Positions 34,940-42,905 of a DNA stretch of 64,000 nt are shown here, in pieces. The notes beneath the pieces were generated by a model. The model was not told where the DNA came from. It saw only the letters and a program-made list of their open reading frames with translations, and did not search any database. Source of the DNA: Mesorhizobium comanense (GTDB lineage Bacteria > Pseudomonadota > Alphaproteobacteria > Rhizobiales > Rhizobiaceae); NCBI RefSeq assembly GCF_005503535.1, contig NZ_SCNN01000003.1:361262-425261 (forward strand), in the 5' to 3' direction. A program made the translations under genes and the position numbers. Numbering within the stretch: position 1 is the stretch's first letter; every line of letters begins with the position of its first letter.

Positions 34940-35290
34940 TCAGGCCAGCATGTAGACGTTGCGCATGGTCTCATGCACGGTGCATTCGCCCGTCCAGCCG
35001 GCGGGAAACATGACCACGGTTCCCGTGGAGACTTCTATCACCTCGCCGACATTCGAGCGGTAGGTCGCACGCCCGGCGACGAAGTGGCACAGTTCGTCGC
35101 GTGGAATCGACAGCCGCCAGCGGCCGGGCGTGCAGACCCAGATGCCCGACTCCGGCTGGTTGTTGGGGCCCTTGTGCACAAGTTTGCCGGTGGAGTGTGA
35201 CGCGCCTGCCAACGCATCCGGCTGGGCTCCCCAATCGACGAGATCGGTGCGGGTGGAGGCCTGGTAGAGGTGTGGGGCCGAGGAGGTCAC
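34940..35290 (-). CDS. Small single-domain cupin (DUF861/EutQ-like), copy 1 of tandem
   Basis: This 116-residue protein starts at GTG 35290, overlapping the glycosyltransferase stop by four bases (GTGA), which ties the two translationally. It contains DLVDWGAQPDALAGASHST, GIWVCTPGRWRLSI, RDELCHFVAGRATY and FPAGWTGECTVHET. It is first of the three-cupin array. The DLVDWG opening is shared with copy 3, showing recent common origin. Confidence 0.78.
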   Translation of the reverse strand: MTSSAPHLYQASTRTDLVDWGAQPDALAGASHSTGKLVHKGPNNQPESGIWVCTPGRWRLSIPRDELCHFVAGRATYRSNVGEVIEVSTGTVVMFPAGWTGECTVHETMRNVYMLA

Positions 35291-36561
35291 AGCAACGCCT
35301 CCAACAGCCCGGCCGCCTTCTCCGGCCCGTTCTGCGCTTGCATCTGCGCCGATGTCTTGGCCAGCTTCGCCTTCATACCGGGATCGGTCAGGCAAGCCTC
35401 GATCTTCGCGATCAGTTCGGCGTCGGTCCAGTCATAGCGCGGCATGCCGAAGCCGTGGCCGGTTTCCTCGACGCGGGTGGCGTTGTCGTGACCGTCCCAG
35501 ACATAGGGCATGATGATGGCCGGCTTGCCGAAATAGAGGCACTCGGTGAACGAGTTGTTGCCGCCGTGGTGGATGACCGCGTCAACCTGCGGAATGACCG
35601 AAGGCTGCGGAAACCAGCTGTCGACGATGACGTTGCCGGGCACGTCGGTGTACTGGTCCTTGTAGCCGCCGACATTGACCAGCGCGCGATAGCGCGTCTT
35701 GCCGAGTGTCGCGATGATGCGCTTCAAAAGCTCGACATCGCCGGCGCCGAGACTGCCGAAGGAGACATAGAGCAACGGCCCGTCGTTGTTTTTCGCAAAG
35801 GTCGGGACGGTGAAGGGCTTCTCCTGCCGTACGCACCCTTCGAGATACTGAAATTTCGCGGGATCGAGCGGATGGCGGCGCTTGAACTTGGCGGCTTCGG
35901 GATAGAGCAGCAGGTTCAGATGGGGCGACGCCTCGAAGAACTGGCCGATCGGATAGGCGGCCTCGCCGTTGGCCCTGAGGAAGGTGTTGAAGTCGTCATG
36001 GATCGGCTTGATGACGGCGTTGAAATGGTCGCGATAACGCTGGTGGCCGGCATGGTCGTTCTCGCCGCAACCGGAGAGATGCGGCGGGATGTCCTCGTCC
36101 TCGATCTCGTTTTCCGAACAGGAGATGACCCGCACCCACGGCTTGCCGAACTGCTTGATCGCCGGGAACAGGATGACGTTGTCGACGCAGATCACGTCCG
36201 GCTTGATGGCCGCGAGCACGCGCGGCAGATCCTTCTGCGCCCACTTGGCGCTGTCGACGATCGCGGTCCAGCAATCCTTCACGTAATTGTCGATCTGATC
36301 GTAGGGCGACTTGCGGAAGTTCGGGATGTGGCCGTTGATGAAGTCCTCCCAGAACTTGGCCATCTGCTCGGGCGGCATTGGTTCGGAGAGGTTCACCGGA
36401 TGGGCCTCGAAACCATAGCCCCTGTAGACCTCGACAAAGCCGGGATCGGACAGGAACACCGCCTTGTGGCCGCGCGCTTCGACCGCCTGCGCGATGCCGA
36501 CGGAATTGAGCGCCGGGCCGTAGGCGGCCTCCGGGAAAAACGCGATCGTCTTCTGCGCCAT
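35287..36561 (-). CDS. GT1-fold glycosyltransferase-like protein (copy 1)
   Basis: This 424-residue protein has two Rossmann-like halves of the UGT/MGT (GT-B) fold. The N-terminus is MAQKTIAFFPEAAYGPALNS. The C-terminal donor-site region contains WFPQPSVIPQVDAVIHHGGN and MPYVWDGHDNATR. This is the UGT signature but with DGHDN in place of the usual DQ. The catalytic His expected near the N-terminus (GHxxP) appears replaced by a Gly-Pro-Ala stretch. A paralogue sits at 41617. It lies between the cupins and the importer ATPase. Substrate unknown; activity is not certain to be glycosyl transfer. Confidence 0.75.
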   Translation of the reverse strand: MAQKTIAFFPEAAYGPALNSVGIAQAVEARGHKAVFLSDPGFVEVYRGYGFEAHPVNLSEPMPPEQMAKFWEDFINGHIPNFRKSPYDQIDNYVKDCWTAIVDSAKWAQKDLPRVLAAIKPDVICVDNVILFPAIKQFGKPWVRVISCSENEIEDEDIPPHLSGCGENDHAGHQRYRDHFNAVIKPIHDDFNTFLRANGEAAYPIGQFFEASPHLNLLLYPEAAKFKRRHPLDPAKFQYLEGCVRQEKPFTVPTFAKNNDGPLLYVSFGSLGAGDVELLKRIIATLGKTRYRALVNVGGYKDQYTDVPGNVIVDSWFPQPSVIPQVDAVIHHGGNNSFTECLYFGKPAIIMPYVWDGHDNATRVEETGHGFGMPRYDWTDAELIAKIEACLTDPGMKAKLAKTSAQMQAQNGPEKAAGLLEALL

Positions 36562-36577
36562 CAGGCTTGTCCTCCAA

Positions 36578-37651
36578 TCATTCCTTGAAAATTCTGACAT
36601 CGGCGGCGTCCCAGCCGAGCTCGACCTCGTCTCCGGATGAGACCGGCCTGCGGTCGGCGGCATCGGCGGTCACGCGCACCAGAAACGGCTTCGGCGAGAG
36701 CGGCGTGCGGATATGCAGCTGCAGGTCGAGCCCCTGATAGGCCAGCGCCTCGACCGTACCCGTCGTACGGTTGGCTGTTTCGGGCGACGGGAAGAGCCGG
36801 ATGCGCTCCGGGCGCACCGAGGCCACTGCCGATGTGTCCGAACCCAGCGTGTCGGGGACCTTGCCGGCGATCCGGGTGCCGTTGCTTGCCACCACGCCAT
36901 CCCTGCCGGCCTTGCCCGGGACAAAGTTCATGACACCGATGAAGTCGGCGACAAACCGATCGGCTGGATGCTCGTAGACCGCGTGCGGCGTGTCGCATTG
37001 CAGCAGCCTGCCGTCTTTCAGCACCGCCATGCGGTCGGCCATGACGAGGGATTCTTCCTGGTCGTGGGTGACGATGACGAAGGTGATGCCGACCTCATGC
37101 TGCAGGCGCTTCAGTTCGAGCTGCATGGCGCCGCGCAGCTTCTTGTCGAGCGCGCCGAGCGGCTCATCGAGCAGCAGCAGGCGAGGGCGTTTGACCAAAG
37201 CGCGGGCGAGAGCGACGCGCTGTTTCTGGCCACCGGACAATTGCTCCGGCTTGCGGTCGGCGAACGGGCCGAGTTCGGTGGTCGCCAGGATGGCATCGAC
37301 GCGCGCGCGGATTTCCTTAGCCGGCAGACGCTCCATCTCCAGCCCGTAGGAGACATTGGCGCGCACGCTCATATGCGGGAACAGCGCGTAGGACTGGAAC
37401 ATCAGGTTGACGGGCCGTTTGTTGGGCGGCGTCCTGGCGATGTCCTTGCCGTCCAACAGGATGCGTCCGTCGCTCGGCGTCTCGAAGCCGGCAAGCATGC
37501 GCAGCAGCGTGGTCTTGCCACAGCCCGAAGGGCCCAGCAGCGCGAAGAACTCGTTCTCCCTGATGTCGAGCGAGACGCCGTCGACGGCTCTCACCCGGCC
37601 GAAATTCTTCGACACGTTATCGATGGCAAGCAAGGTTCGGGGTTCGCTCAT
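36578..37651 (-). CDS. Polyamine-type ABC transporter ATPase (PotG-like)
   Basis: This 357-residue NBD plus TOBE domain has Walker A GPSGCGKTT, Q-loop FQSYALFPHM, signature QLSGGQKQRVALARAL, Walker B LLLDEPLGALD and H-loop VTHDQEESL. Its start overlaps the permease stop (ATGA near 37648). The glycosyltransferase follows 16 bases after its stop. It energises the importer encoded at 37648-40436. Confidence 0.9.
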   Translation of the reverse strand: MSEPRTLLAIDNVSKNFGRVRAVDGVSLDIRENEFFALLGPSGCGKTTLLRMLAGFETPSDGRILLDGKDIARTPPNKRPVNLMFQSYALFPHMSVRANVSYGLEMERLPAKEIRARVDAILATTELGPFADRKPEQLSGGQKQRVALARALVKRPRLLLLDEPLGALDKKLRGAMQLELKRLQHEVGITFVIVTHDQEESLVMADRMAVLKDGRLLQCDTPHAVYEHPADRFVADFIGVMNFVPGKAGRDGVVASNGTRIAGKVPDTLGSDTSAVASVRPERIRLFPSPETANRTTGTVEALAYQGLDLQLHIRTPLSPKPFLVRVTADAADRRPVSSGDEVELGWDAADVRIFKE

Positions 37652-38442
37652 TGGCCTATCATTCCCCGGTTGAGCCGCTGCGACAGGGTCAGCGCGGTGA
37701 TCGAGACCGCCATGACGATGGTGGCCAGTGCATTGATCTCCGGTGTGATGCCGAAACGGATCATGGCGTAGATCTGCATGGGCAGCGTGGTCGAGGCGCG
37801 GCCGGCCCCGGCGGTGAAGAAGGCGATGATGAATTCGTCTACTGAGAGCGTGAAGGCTAGCAGGGCGCCGGCGACCACCGCCGGCAGGATGACGGGCAGG
37901 GTCACGCGCCGGAAGGTGGTGATGGCGGAGGCGCCGAGATCGGCTGAAGCCTCGACGATCGACCAGTCGAAACTCTTCAGCCTTGCACGCACGACAGAGC
38001 AGACGAAAGCGAGGTTGAACACGACGTGGGCGAGAATGATGGTGTGCAACCCCATGGTCAGGTTGATCATGGAGAAGAACGACAGCAGCGCGATGGCGAG
38101 CACGATGTCGGGAATGATCATCGGCGCGAAGATCAGCGCTTCAAGCCCCTTGCCGTACTGGCGACGCATCTCGACCCCGATCGCCAGTAGCGTGCCGAGC
38201 AGCGTGGCAATCGCCGTCGAGACCAGCGCCACGATCAGCGTGTTGAGCCCGGCGGACAGGATCGAGGAATTGCCGGCCAGCGAGGCGTACCATTTCAGCG
38301 AGAAGCCCGACCATGCGGTCGGCAACCCGCCCTCGTTGAAGGAGAGCGCCACCAGCACGGCGATCGGGATGTAGAGGAAGGCAAAGACCAGGGTGAGCAC
38401 GAGCCAGAGCGTGCGCCGTGTCGCGGGTGAGCGCTCAGCCAT
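37648..38442 (-). CDS. Polyamine-type ABC transporter permease (PotI-like)
   Basis: This 264-residue permease starts at ATG 38442 with GGAGG upstream (GTG 38448 is too close to that site). It has six hydrophobic segments, the PotC/PotI-type motif LSVDEFIIAFFTAGAG and the EAA loop VEASADLGASAITTFRRVTL. It overlaps the PotH-like gene by 8 bases and the ATPase by 4. Confidence 0.88.
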   Translation of the reverse strand: MAERSPATRRTLWLVLTLVFAFLYIPIAVLVALSFNEGGLPTAWSGFSLKWYASLAGNSSILSAGLNTLIVALVSTAIATLLGTLLAIGVEMRRQYGKGLEALIFAPMIIPDIVLAIALLSFFSMINLTMGLHTIILAHVVFNLAFVCSVVRARLKSFDWSIVEASADLGASAITTFRRVTLPVILPAVVAGALLAFTLSVDEFIIAFFTAGAGRASTTLPMQIYAMIRFGITPEINALATIVMAVSITALTLSQRLNRGMIGQ

Positions 38443-39310
38443 CGCCACCTCCCGTGGTCTGCGCGGCGCGCCCGGCAGCGCGGTCGGCGGCGAGCGCTTG
38501 CGCCATCAGAACCAGCAGCATGATGGCAATCAGCGCCATGGCAAGCGCTGCGCCGAACGGCCAGTCGTTGGCGGTGAGGAACTGGTCGTAGACGAGATTG
38601 CCGATCATCTGGAAGCGGCCGCCGCCGAGCAGGGCGGGCGTGACGAAATTGCCGATCGACAGCACGAAAACGAAGACGGCGCCGGCGGCAATGCCGGGCA
38701 CGGTGAGCGGCAGGATGACACGGCGGAACGTCGTCATGGCGGAGGCGCCGAGGTCGCGCGAGGCTTCGGCGAGTTCCGGGTTCAGTCTCGACAGCGGCGC
38801 ATAACAGGCAAGGACGACGAAGGGCAGGTAGTTGTAGACAAGGCCGGCGATCACAGCGCCTTCCGTGTAGAGCATCGATGGCGGTTCGCCGGTATAGCCG
38901 AACCAGCGCAACAACTGGGTGACCAGGCCCTCGCGGTTGAGCAGCACGATCCAGGCATAGGTGCGGATCAGGTAGTTCGACCAGAAGGGCAGCACGGCGA
39001 AGAACAGGAACACCGGTTGCCACCGGCGGGGGGCGGCCGCGATGGCATAGGCGGCGGCATAGCCGACCACCACCGCGATCAGCGTAGCGGTGCCGGCAAT
39101 GCGCGCCGATTTCAAAAAGATGCCGGCGTAGAGCGGATTGAAGACCAGCCCGAAATTCTCCAGCGTGAAGGTGTAGTCGATGCCGCCATAGATGCCGCGC
39201 CGGAAGAAGGCGAGCGCCAGCACCAGCGCGCACGGCACCACCATCAGCGCGGTCAGCCAGAGCAGCGCCGGGGCCATCAGCAGGGAGGAGCGAAATCGGG
39301 TCTGGGACAA
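38435..39310 (-). CDS. Polyamine-type ABC transporter permease (PotH-like)
   Basis: This 291-residue permease begins MSQTRFRSSLLMAPALLW from a TTG start at 39310; no better ATG keeps the first segment (ATG 39277 lies inside it). The EAA loop is LAEASRDLGASAMTTFRRVI, and YLPFVVLACYAPL is the family mid-segment. A hairpin lies between it and the binding-protein gene upstream. Confidence 0.86.
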   Translation of the reverse strand: MSQTRFRSSLLMAPALLWLTALMVVPCALVLALAFFRRGIYGGIDYTFTLENFGLVFNPLYAGIFLKSARIAGTATLIAVVVGYAAAYAIAAAPRRWQPVFLFFAVLPFWSNYLIRTYAWIVLLNREGLVTQLLRWFGYTGEPPSMLYTEGAVIAGLVYNYLPFVVLACYAPLSRLNPELAEASRDLGASAMTTFRRVILPLTVPGIAAGAVFVFVLSIGNFVTPALLGGGRFQMIGNLVYDQFLTANDWPFGAALAMALIAIMLLVLMAQALAADRAAGRAAQTTGGGDG

Positions 39311-39329
39311 TGTCTCGGGTACCGCTCAA

Positions 39330-39355
39330 GGCCGGCAACAGGAGTGCTGCCGGCC
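39330..39355 (-). terminator. Hairpin after the binding-protein gene
   Basis: The perfect 8-bp stem GGCCGGCA/TGCCGGCC has a 10-base loop, between the binding-protein stop and the permease start on the minus strand. It has no U-tract. A role in differential expression within the operon is likely. Confidence 0.55.
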
Positions 39356-39371
39356 GTGAAGTCTGCGCCGC

Positions 39372-40436
39372 TTACTGCGCGGCCTTGATCTCGCTGACGA
39401 TCTTGGAATAGTCGCGCTGGGCTTCGCCGACGTCACGCAGCTGCTCGAACTTGACCAGATCGGCCACCGGCATCGCCATGTTGGGGAACTTGGCCAGGAA
39501 GTCGGCCGGCAGGCTTTCCATCGCCGGTTTGTTCGGCACCTTGTAGTCGATGTTCTGCGCCGCCCAGGCATGGTTCTTGGCGTCGAGCATGAAGTTGACG
39601 AACTGGAAGGCGGCGTCCTTGTGTTCGGAGGCCTTCATGACCACCATCGTGTCGACCCAGAGATCCGAGCCCTCCTTGGGGATGACGTATTTGATCTCCG
39701 GCTTTTCGGCGATGCCGTAATTGCACCAGCCGTCCCAGGCCTGAACCATCAGCGCTTCGCCCGAAACCAGCTTGGAATAGAAAGTGGTGTCGTCATAGGC
39801 GAGCAGCGTCTTCTTGGCGGAGATCAAGAGGTCCTTGACCTCGGCGAGCTTGGCCGGATCCGTCTCGTTGACGGAAAAACCCTTGTCGAGCTGGCCGGCG
39901 GCGAGCAGCCAGCGATCGGTCGCCAGCATGGTCGTCTTGCCCTTCAGTTCGTCGGAAGGCGCCAGCAGGTCGCTCCAGCTGGTGGGGGCGGTCTTGACCA
40001 GGTCGGAGCGGTAGCACAGGCCAGTCGTGCCCCAGGTATAGGGAACCGAGAATGTGTTGCCGACATCGTGCGGCAGCTTGGTGGCCTCGGGATAGAGGTT
40101 GGCCAGGTTGGGGATCTTGGCGTGGTCCATGGGCTCGGTCAGGCCGAGCTTGTTCAGAACCTCGGCGAAGGGCGAAGAGACGAAGACCACGTCATAACCC
40201 TTGCCGCCAGCGGCGATCAGCTTGCCCATGATTTCCTCATTGGTGGCGTGAACCACCACCTCGCCGGAGACGCCGGTCGCGGCCTTGAAGGAGGCCATGG
40301 CGTCGGGCGCCATGTAGCCGTCCCAGTTGGAGATGACGAGGTCGGCGGCGATCGCCGGCGCCGAAAGCACCAGGCCAAGGCCGAGGGCGATTGAGGATAC
40401 GCTGAGCGCACGGCGCCGCGGGCTGGTAGCGGTCAT
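39372..40436 (-). CDS. Polyamine-type ABC transporter binding protein (PotF-like)
   Basis: This 354-residue spermidine/putrescine-type binding protein has an N-terminal Sec signal ending APAIAADL. The mature start LVISNWDGYMAPDAMASF and the later PYTWGTTGLCYRSD follow the PotD/PotF pattern, including Trp and aromatic residues used for polyamine binding. It is the promoter-proximal gene of the minus-strand operon, divergent from the GntR gene. Together with the puu-like enzymes on the other side, a polyamine or other amine is the likely ligand. Confidence 0.88.
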   Translation of the reverse strand: MTATSPRRRALSVSSIALGLGLVLSAPAIAADLVISNWDGYMAPDAMASFKAATGVSGEVVVHATNEEIMGKLIAAGGKGYDVVFVSSPFAEVLNKLGLTEPMDHAKIPNLANLYPEATKLPHDVGNTFSVPYTWGTTGLCYRSDLVKTAPTSWSDLLAPSDELKGKTTMLATDRWLLAAGQLDKGFSVNETDPAKLAEVKDLLISAKKTLLAYDDTTFYSKLVSGEALMVQAWDGWCNYGIAEKPEIKYVIPKEGSDLWVDTMVVMKASEHKDAAFQFVNFMLDAKNHAWAAQNIDYKVPNKPAMESLPADFLAKFPNMAMPVADLVKFEQLRDVGEAQRDYSKIVSEIKAAQ

Positions 40437-40539
40437 GACAGACTCCCATTCGAGTTGATCGTCGAATTCTGTGCTGGATCCCGCGCGGCATGTTCCGCGT
40501 CACCGATCCCGTTCCCTCGGTCTTTTGTCGCCGATTGCC

Positions 40540-40573
40540 TTGACAGTACTATTGCAGAAAAAAGTACGTCAAT
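40540..40573. promoter_or_regulatory. Inverted repeat overlapping the amine-importer promoter
   Basis: TTGACAGTACT (40540-40550) and AGTACGTCAA (40564-40573) are inverted copies differing by one base insertion. On the minus strand TTGACG, an 18-base spacer and TACTGT could be -35 and -10 of the importer promoter, so a bound regulator would block it. Confidence 0.55.
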
Positions 40574-40602
40574 CCATAATTTGCCAGCCGGCTGCGGAAT
40601 CT

Positions 40603-40633
40603 GACCGATTGCGTCCATCGGGCCGATCGGTCA
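40603..40633. promoter_or_regulatory. Inverted repeat TGACCGAT-N15-ATCGGTCA upstream of the GntR gene
   Basis: This perfect 8-bp inverted repeat is 34 bases before the GntR start. It may be a second operator used for autoregulation or a transcript hairpin in the leader. Confidence 0.5.
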
Positions 40634-40667
40634 ACCATGCAGGCGGCATCCGTTCACGAGACAAGTC

Positions 40668-41606
40668 ATGCAAGCCGCAGCCCGACGCCCTCGCACCAAT
40701 CATCTCGACCTCGCTCAGCGAATCCTTGACGTGGCGCGCCAGCGCGGCTTCGCGCCCGGCGCGCGCCTGCCGGAACAGCAGATCGCTTCGCTCTGCAATG
40801 TTTCGCGCACTCCGGTGCGGGCCGCGCTCGGGCTGCTGGCGGAGCAAGGCGTCGTGCGCTGGGAAGCCGAAACCGGATACCATCTGGCCATCGACCTCGC
40901 CGCGCTGCCGGCGATATCGGCGGAACTGCCCGCAGCCGAGGAAGACGAGCTTGCCGAGGCGATCCTGCGCGACCGGTCGGCGCGGCGCCTCGACCAGACA
41001 GTCACCGTCGCCGGATTGATGCGGCGCTACAGTGCTGAGCGTAAGACGGTACTAAAATCACTGAACAGACTGACAGAAGAGAATCTTCTGGACCGCGCGC
41101 CCGGTCAGTCCTGGCTGTTCCGGCGCGCGCCCGACGATCCGGAAGCGCAGGGCGAAAGCTACGAATTCCGGCTGCTGCTGGAGCCGGCGGCGATCCTGGC
41201 GCCGGGTTTCCGGCTGGACGGCGCGCGCGCCGCCGCGCTGCGCCAGGGCATGGAGGCCCTGTCGGCGCTGCCGGATGCCGCCTTCGACACGCGCGAGTTC
41301 CAGCGGCTGGACATCGATTTCCATGGCATGATCGCCGAGGGATCCGCCAACCGCTTCGTCGCCGACGCGCTGGCCGATCATCTCAGGCTGCGCCGGCTGC
41401 CGGGCATCTATGCCGGAATCAATGTTTTCCGGCTCAAGCAATCGCTGCTGGAACATCTGAACATACTCGACCATCTCGAAAGCCGGCAGTATGAGGTGGC
41501 TGCCGATCTGCTTCGCATCCACCTGCGCCTCTCGCGCAGCCAGCGACCGCAAGCGGCCAGCCGCGGGGCGCCCGCGCTGTTCGGCATGATCAGCCGCCCT
41601 GTTTGA
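40668..41606 (+). CDS. GntR-family regulator with two winged helices and FCD-like domain
   Basis: This 312-residue regulator has a first wHTH (residues ~10-75, PEQQIASLCNVSRTPVRAAL). A second wHTH-like segment (~90-160) contains VAGLMRRYSAERKTVLKSLN and RLTEENLLDRAPGQSWLF. A helical FCD-type ligand domain begins near EFRLLLEPAAIL and has the metal-type His region IDFHGMIAEGS. Ordinary GntR/FCD proteins have one wHTH. It is divergent from the amine importer and co-directional with the downstream GT, PuuA- and PuuB-like genes, which it overlaps closely, so it is the likely regulator of both arms. Confidence 0.82.
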   Translation: MQAAARRPRTNHLDLAQRILDVARQRGFAPGARLPEQQIASLCNVSRTPVRAALGLLAEQGVVRWEAETGYHLAIDLAALPAISAELPAAEEDELAEAILRDRSARRLDQTVTVAGLMRRYSAERKTVLKSLNRLTEENLLDRAPGQSWLFRRAPDDPEAQGESYEFRLLLEPAAILAPGFRLDGARAAALRQGMEALSALPDAAFDTREFQRLDIDFHGMIAEGSANRFVADALADHLRLRRLPGIYAGINVFRLKQSLLEHLNILDHLESRQYEVAADLLRIHLRLSRSQRPQAASRGAPALFGMISRPV

Positions 41607-41616
41607 AGAGGATTAA

Positions 41617-42900
41617 TTGACGCGTAGAGCGAGCCCGACCATCGCGCTGTTTCCCGAAGCCAGTTTCGGGGCGGCGTTGAATTGCGTCGGCATCGCGCAG
41701 GCCCTGCGCGCCCGGGGGGCGCGGCCGGTCTTCATCTGCCATGCCGGCTTTTCCGGCGTCTTTGCCGACTACGGGTTCCAGGAATACCAGTTGCCGACCG
41801 ACGAGCCGCTGAGCGACAGCGAGCGCCAGAGCTATTGGCAGGCCTTCGTGCGCCGGCACCTGCCGCATTTCCGGCTGAGCCCGATCGACCAGCTGGAAAC
41901 CTATGTCGCGCCGACCTGGCAGGCGATCGTCGACACGGCGGTCAATGCCGAGGCGCCGCTGCGCCAGTTGCTGGCGCGGCTGAAGCCGGACGCGGTCGTG
42001 CTCGACAATGTCATCATGTTCCCGGCGATAGCAGCCGCCGGCTGCCCGTGGGTGCGGGTCGTCTCCTGCGCCGAGACGGAGTTGCCCGATGCCGAAGTGC
42101 CACCCTACCTCTCGGGGATGAGTGCCGACGACCCGCAACGGGCAGCGTTCGAGGCGCGCTATCTCTCGGCCTCCGCGCCGGCGCATGACCGCTTCAACCG
42201 GTTTCGCGGCGATTGCGGCCTGGCGCCGCTGCCCAAAGGCCAGTTCCTGGAAGCCTCGCCCGACCTCAATCTGCTCCTGACGCCCTCGATCGTGAAGCGC
42301 GAGCGGGCCGCGCCGCTCGATCCCCAACGCTTCGTCTACCTCGAGGGCTGCGTGCGGTCGGAAGGGCCGTTCGAGGTCCCGGTGTTCCCGCGCAATGGCG
42401 GGCCACTGGTCTATGTCTCCTTCGGCAGCCTCGGCGCCATGGATGTCGGCCTGATCGAGCGTATGCTTGCCGTCTTCGACAGGCTGCCGGCGCGCTTCAT
42501 CGTCAATGTCGGCGGTTTGCGCGACGCCTATCGCGCGGTGCCCGACAATGTCTATCTCGACGCCTGGTTTCCGCAGCCCTCGGTGGTGGCGAAGTCGGAC
42601 CTGTTCATCCACCATGGCGGCAACAACAGTTTTTGCGAAGCGCTGCGTTTCGGCGTGCCGTCGCTGATCATGCCCTATTGCTGGGACGGACATGACAATG
42701 CGCAGCGGGCCGGAGAAACCGGCGTCGGCGATCATATCGGCCGTGACGGCTGGACAGAAGGAGTACTGGAGAGAGCGATCCTCGGCCTGCTGGCCGACGA
42801 CCCCATGCGCGCCCGCCTCAAGGAAAATGCAGCTGAGATGGCGCTGAAACCGGGAACGGACGTGGCCGCGCAAGCCATACTCTCTCTGATACGGACCTGA
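41617..42900 (+). CDS. GT1-fold glycosyltransferase-like protein (copy 2)
   Basis: This 427-residue paralogue of the 35287 product begins at TTG 41617, with GAAGAGGA just upstream overlapping the GntR stop. Shared landmarks are FPEASFGAALNCVGIAQAL, GQFLEASPDLNLLL, LVYVSFGSLGAMDVGLIERM, WFPQPSVVAKSDLFIHHGGN and MPYCWDGHDNAQR. As in copy 1 the N-terminal catalytic His of GT1 enzymes is not at the expected place, and the DQ motif is DGHDN. It precedes the PuuA-like synthetase by five bases. The two copies on opposite strands could form a heterodimer or act on related substrates. Confidence 0.75.
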   Translation: MTRRASPTIALFPEASFGAALNCVGIAQALRARGARPVFICHAGFSGVFADYGFQEYQLPTDEPLSDSERQSYWQAFVRRHLPHFRLSPIDQLETYVAPTWQAIVDTAVNAEAPLRQLLARLKPDAVVLDNVIMFPAIAAAGCPWVRVVSCAETELPDAEVPPYLSGMSADDPQRAAFEARYLSASAPAHDRFNRFRGDCGLAPLPKGQFLEASPDLNLLLTPSIVKRERAAPLDPQRFVYLEGCVRSEGPFEVPVFPRNGGPLVYVSFGSLGAMDVGLIERMLAVFDRLPARFIVNVGGLRDAYRAVPDNVYLDAWFPQPSVVAKSDLFIHHGGNNSFCEALRFGVPSLIMPYCWDGHDNAQRAGETGVGDHIGRDGWTEGVLERAILGLLADDPMRARLKENAAEMALKPGTDVAAQAILSLIRT

Positions 42901-42905
42901 ACGAA

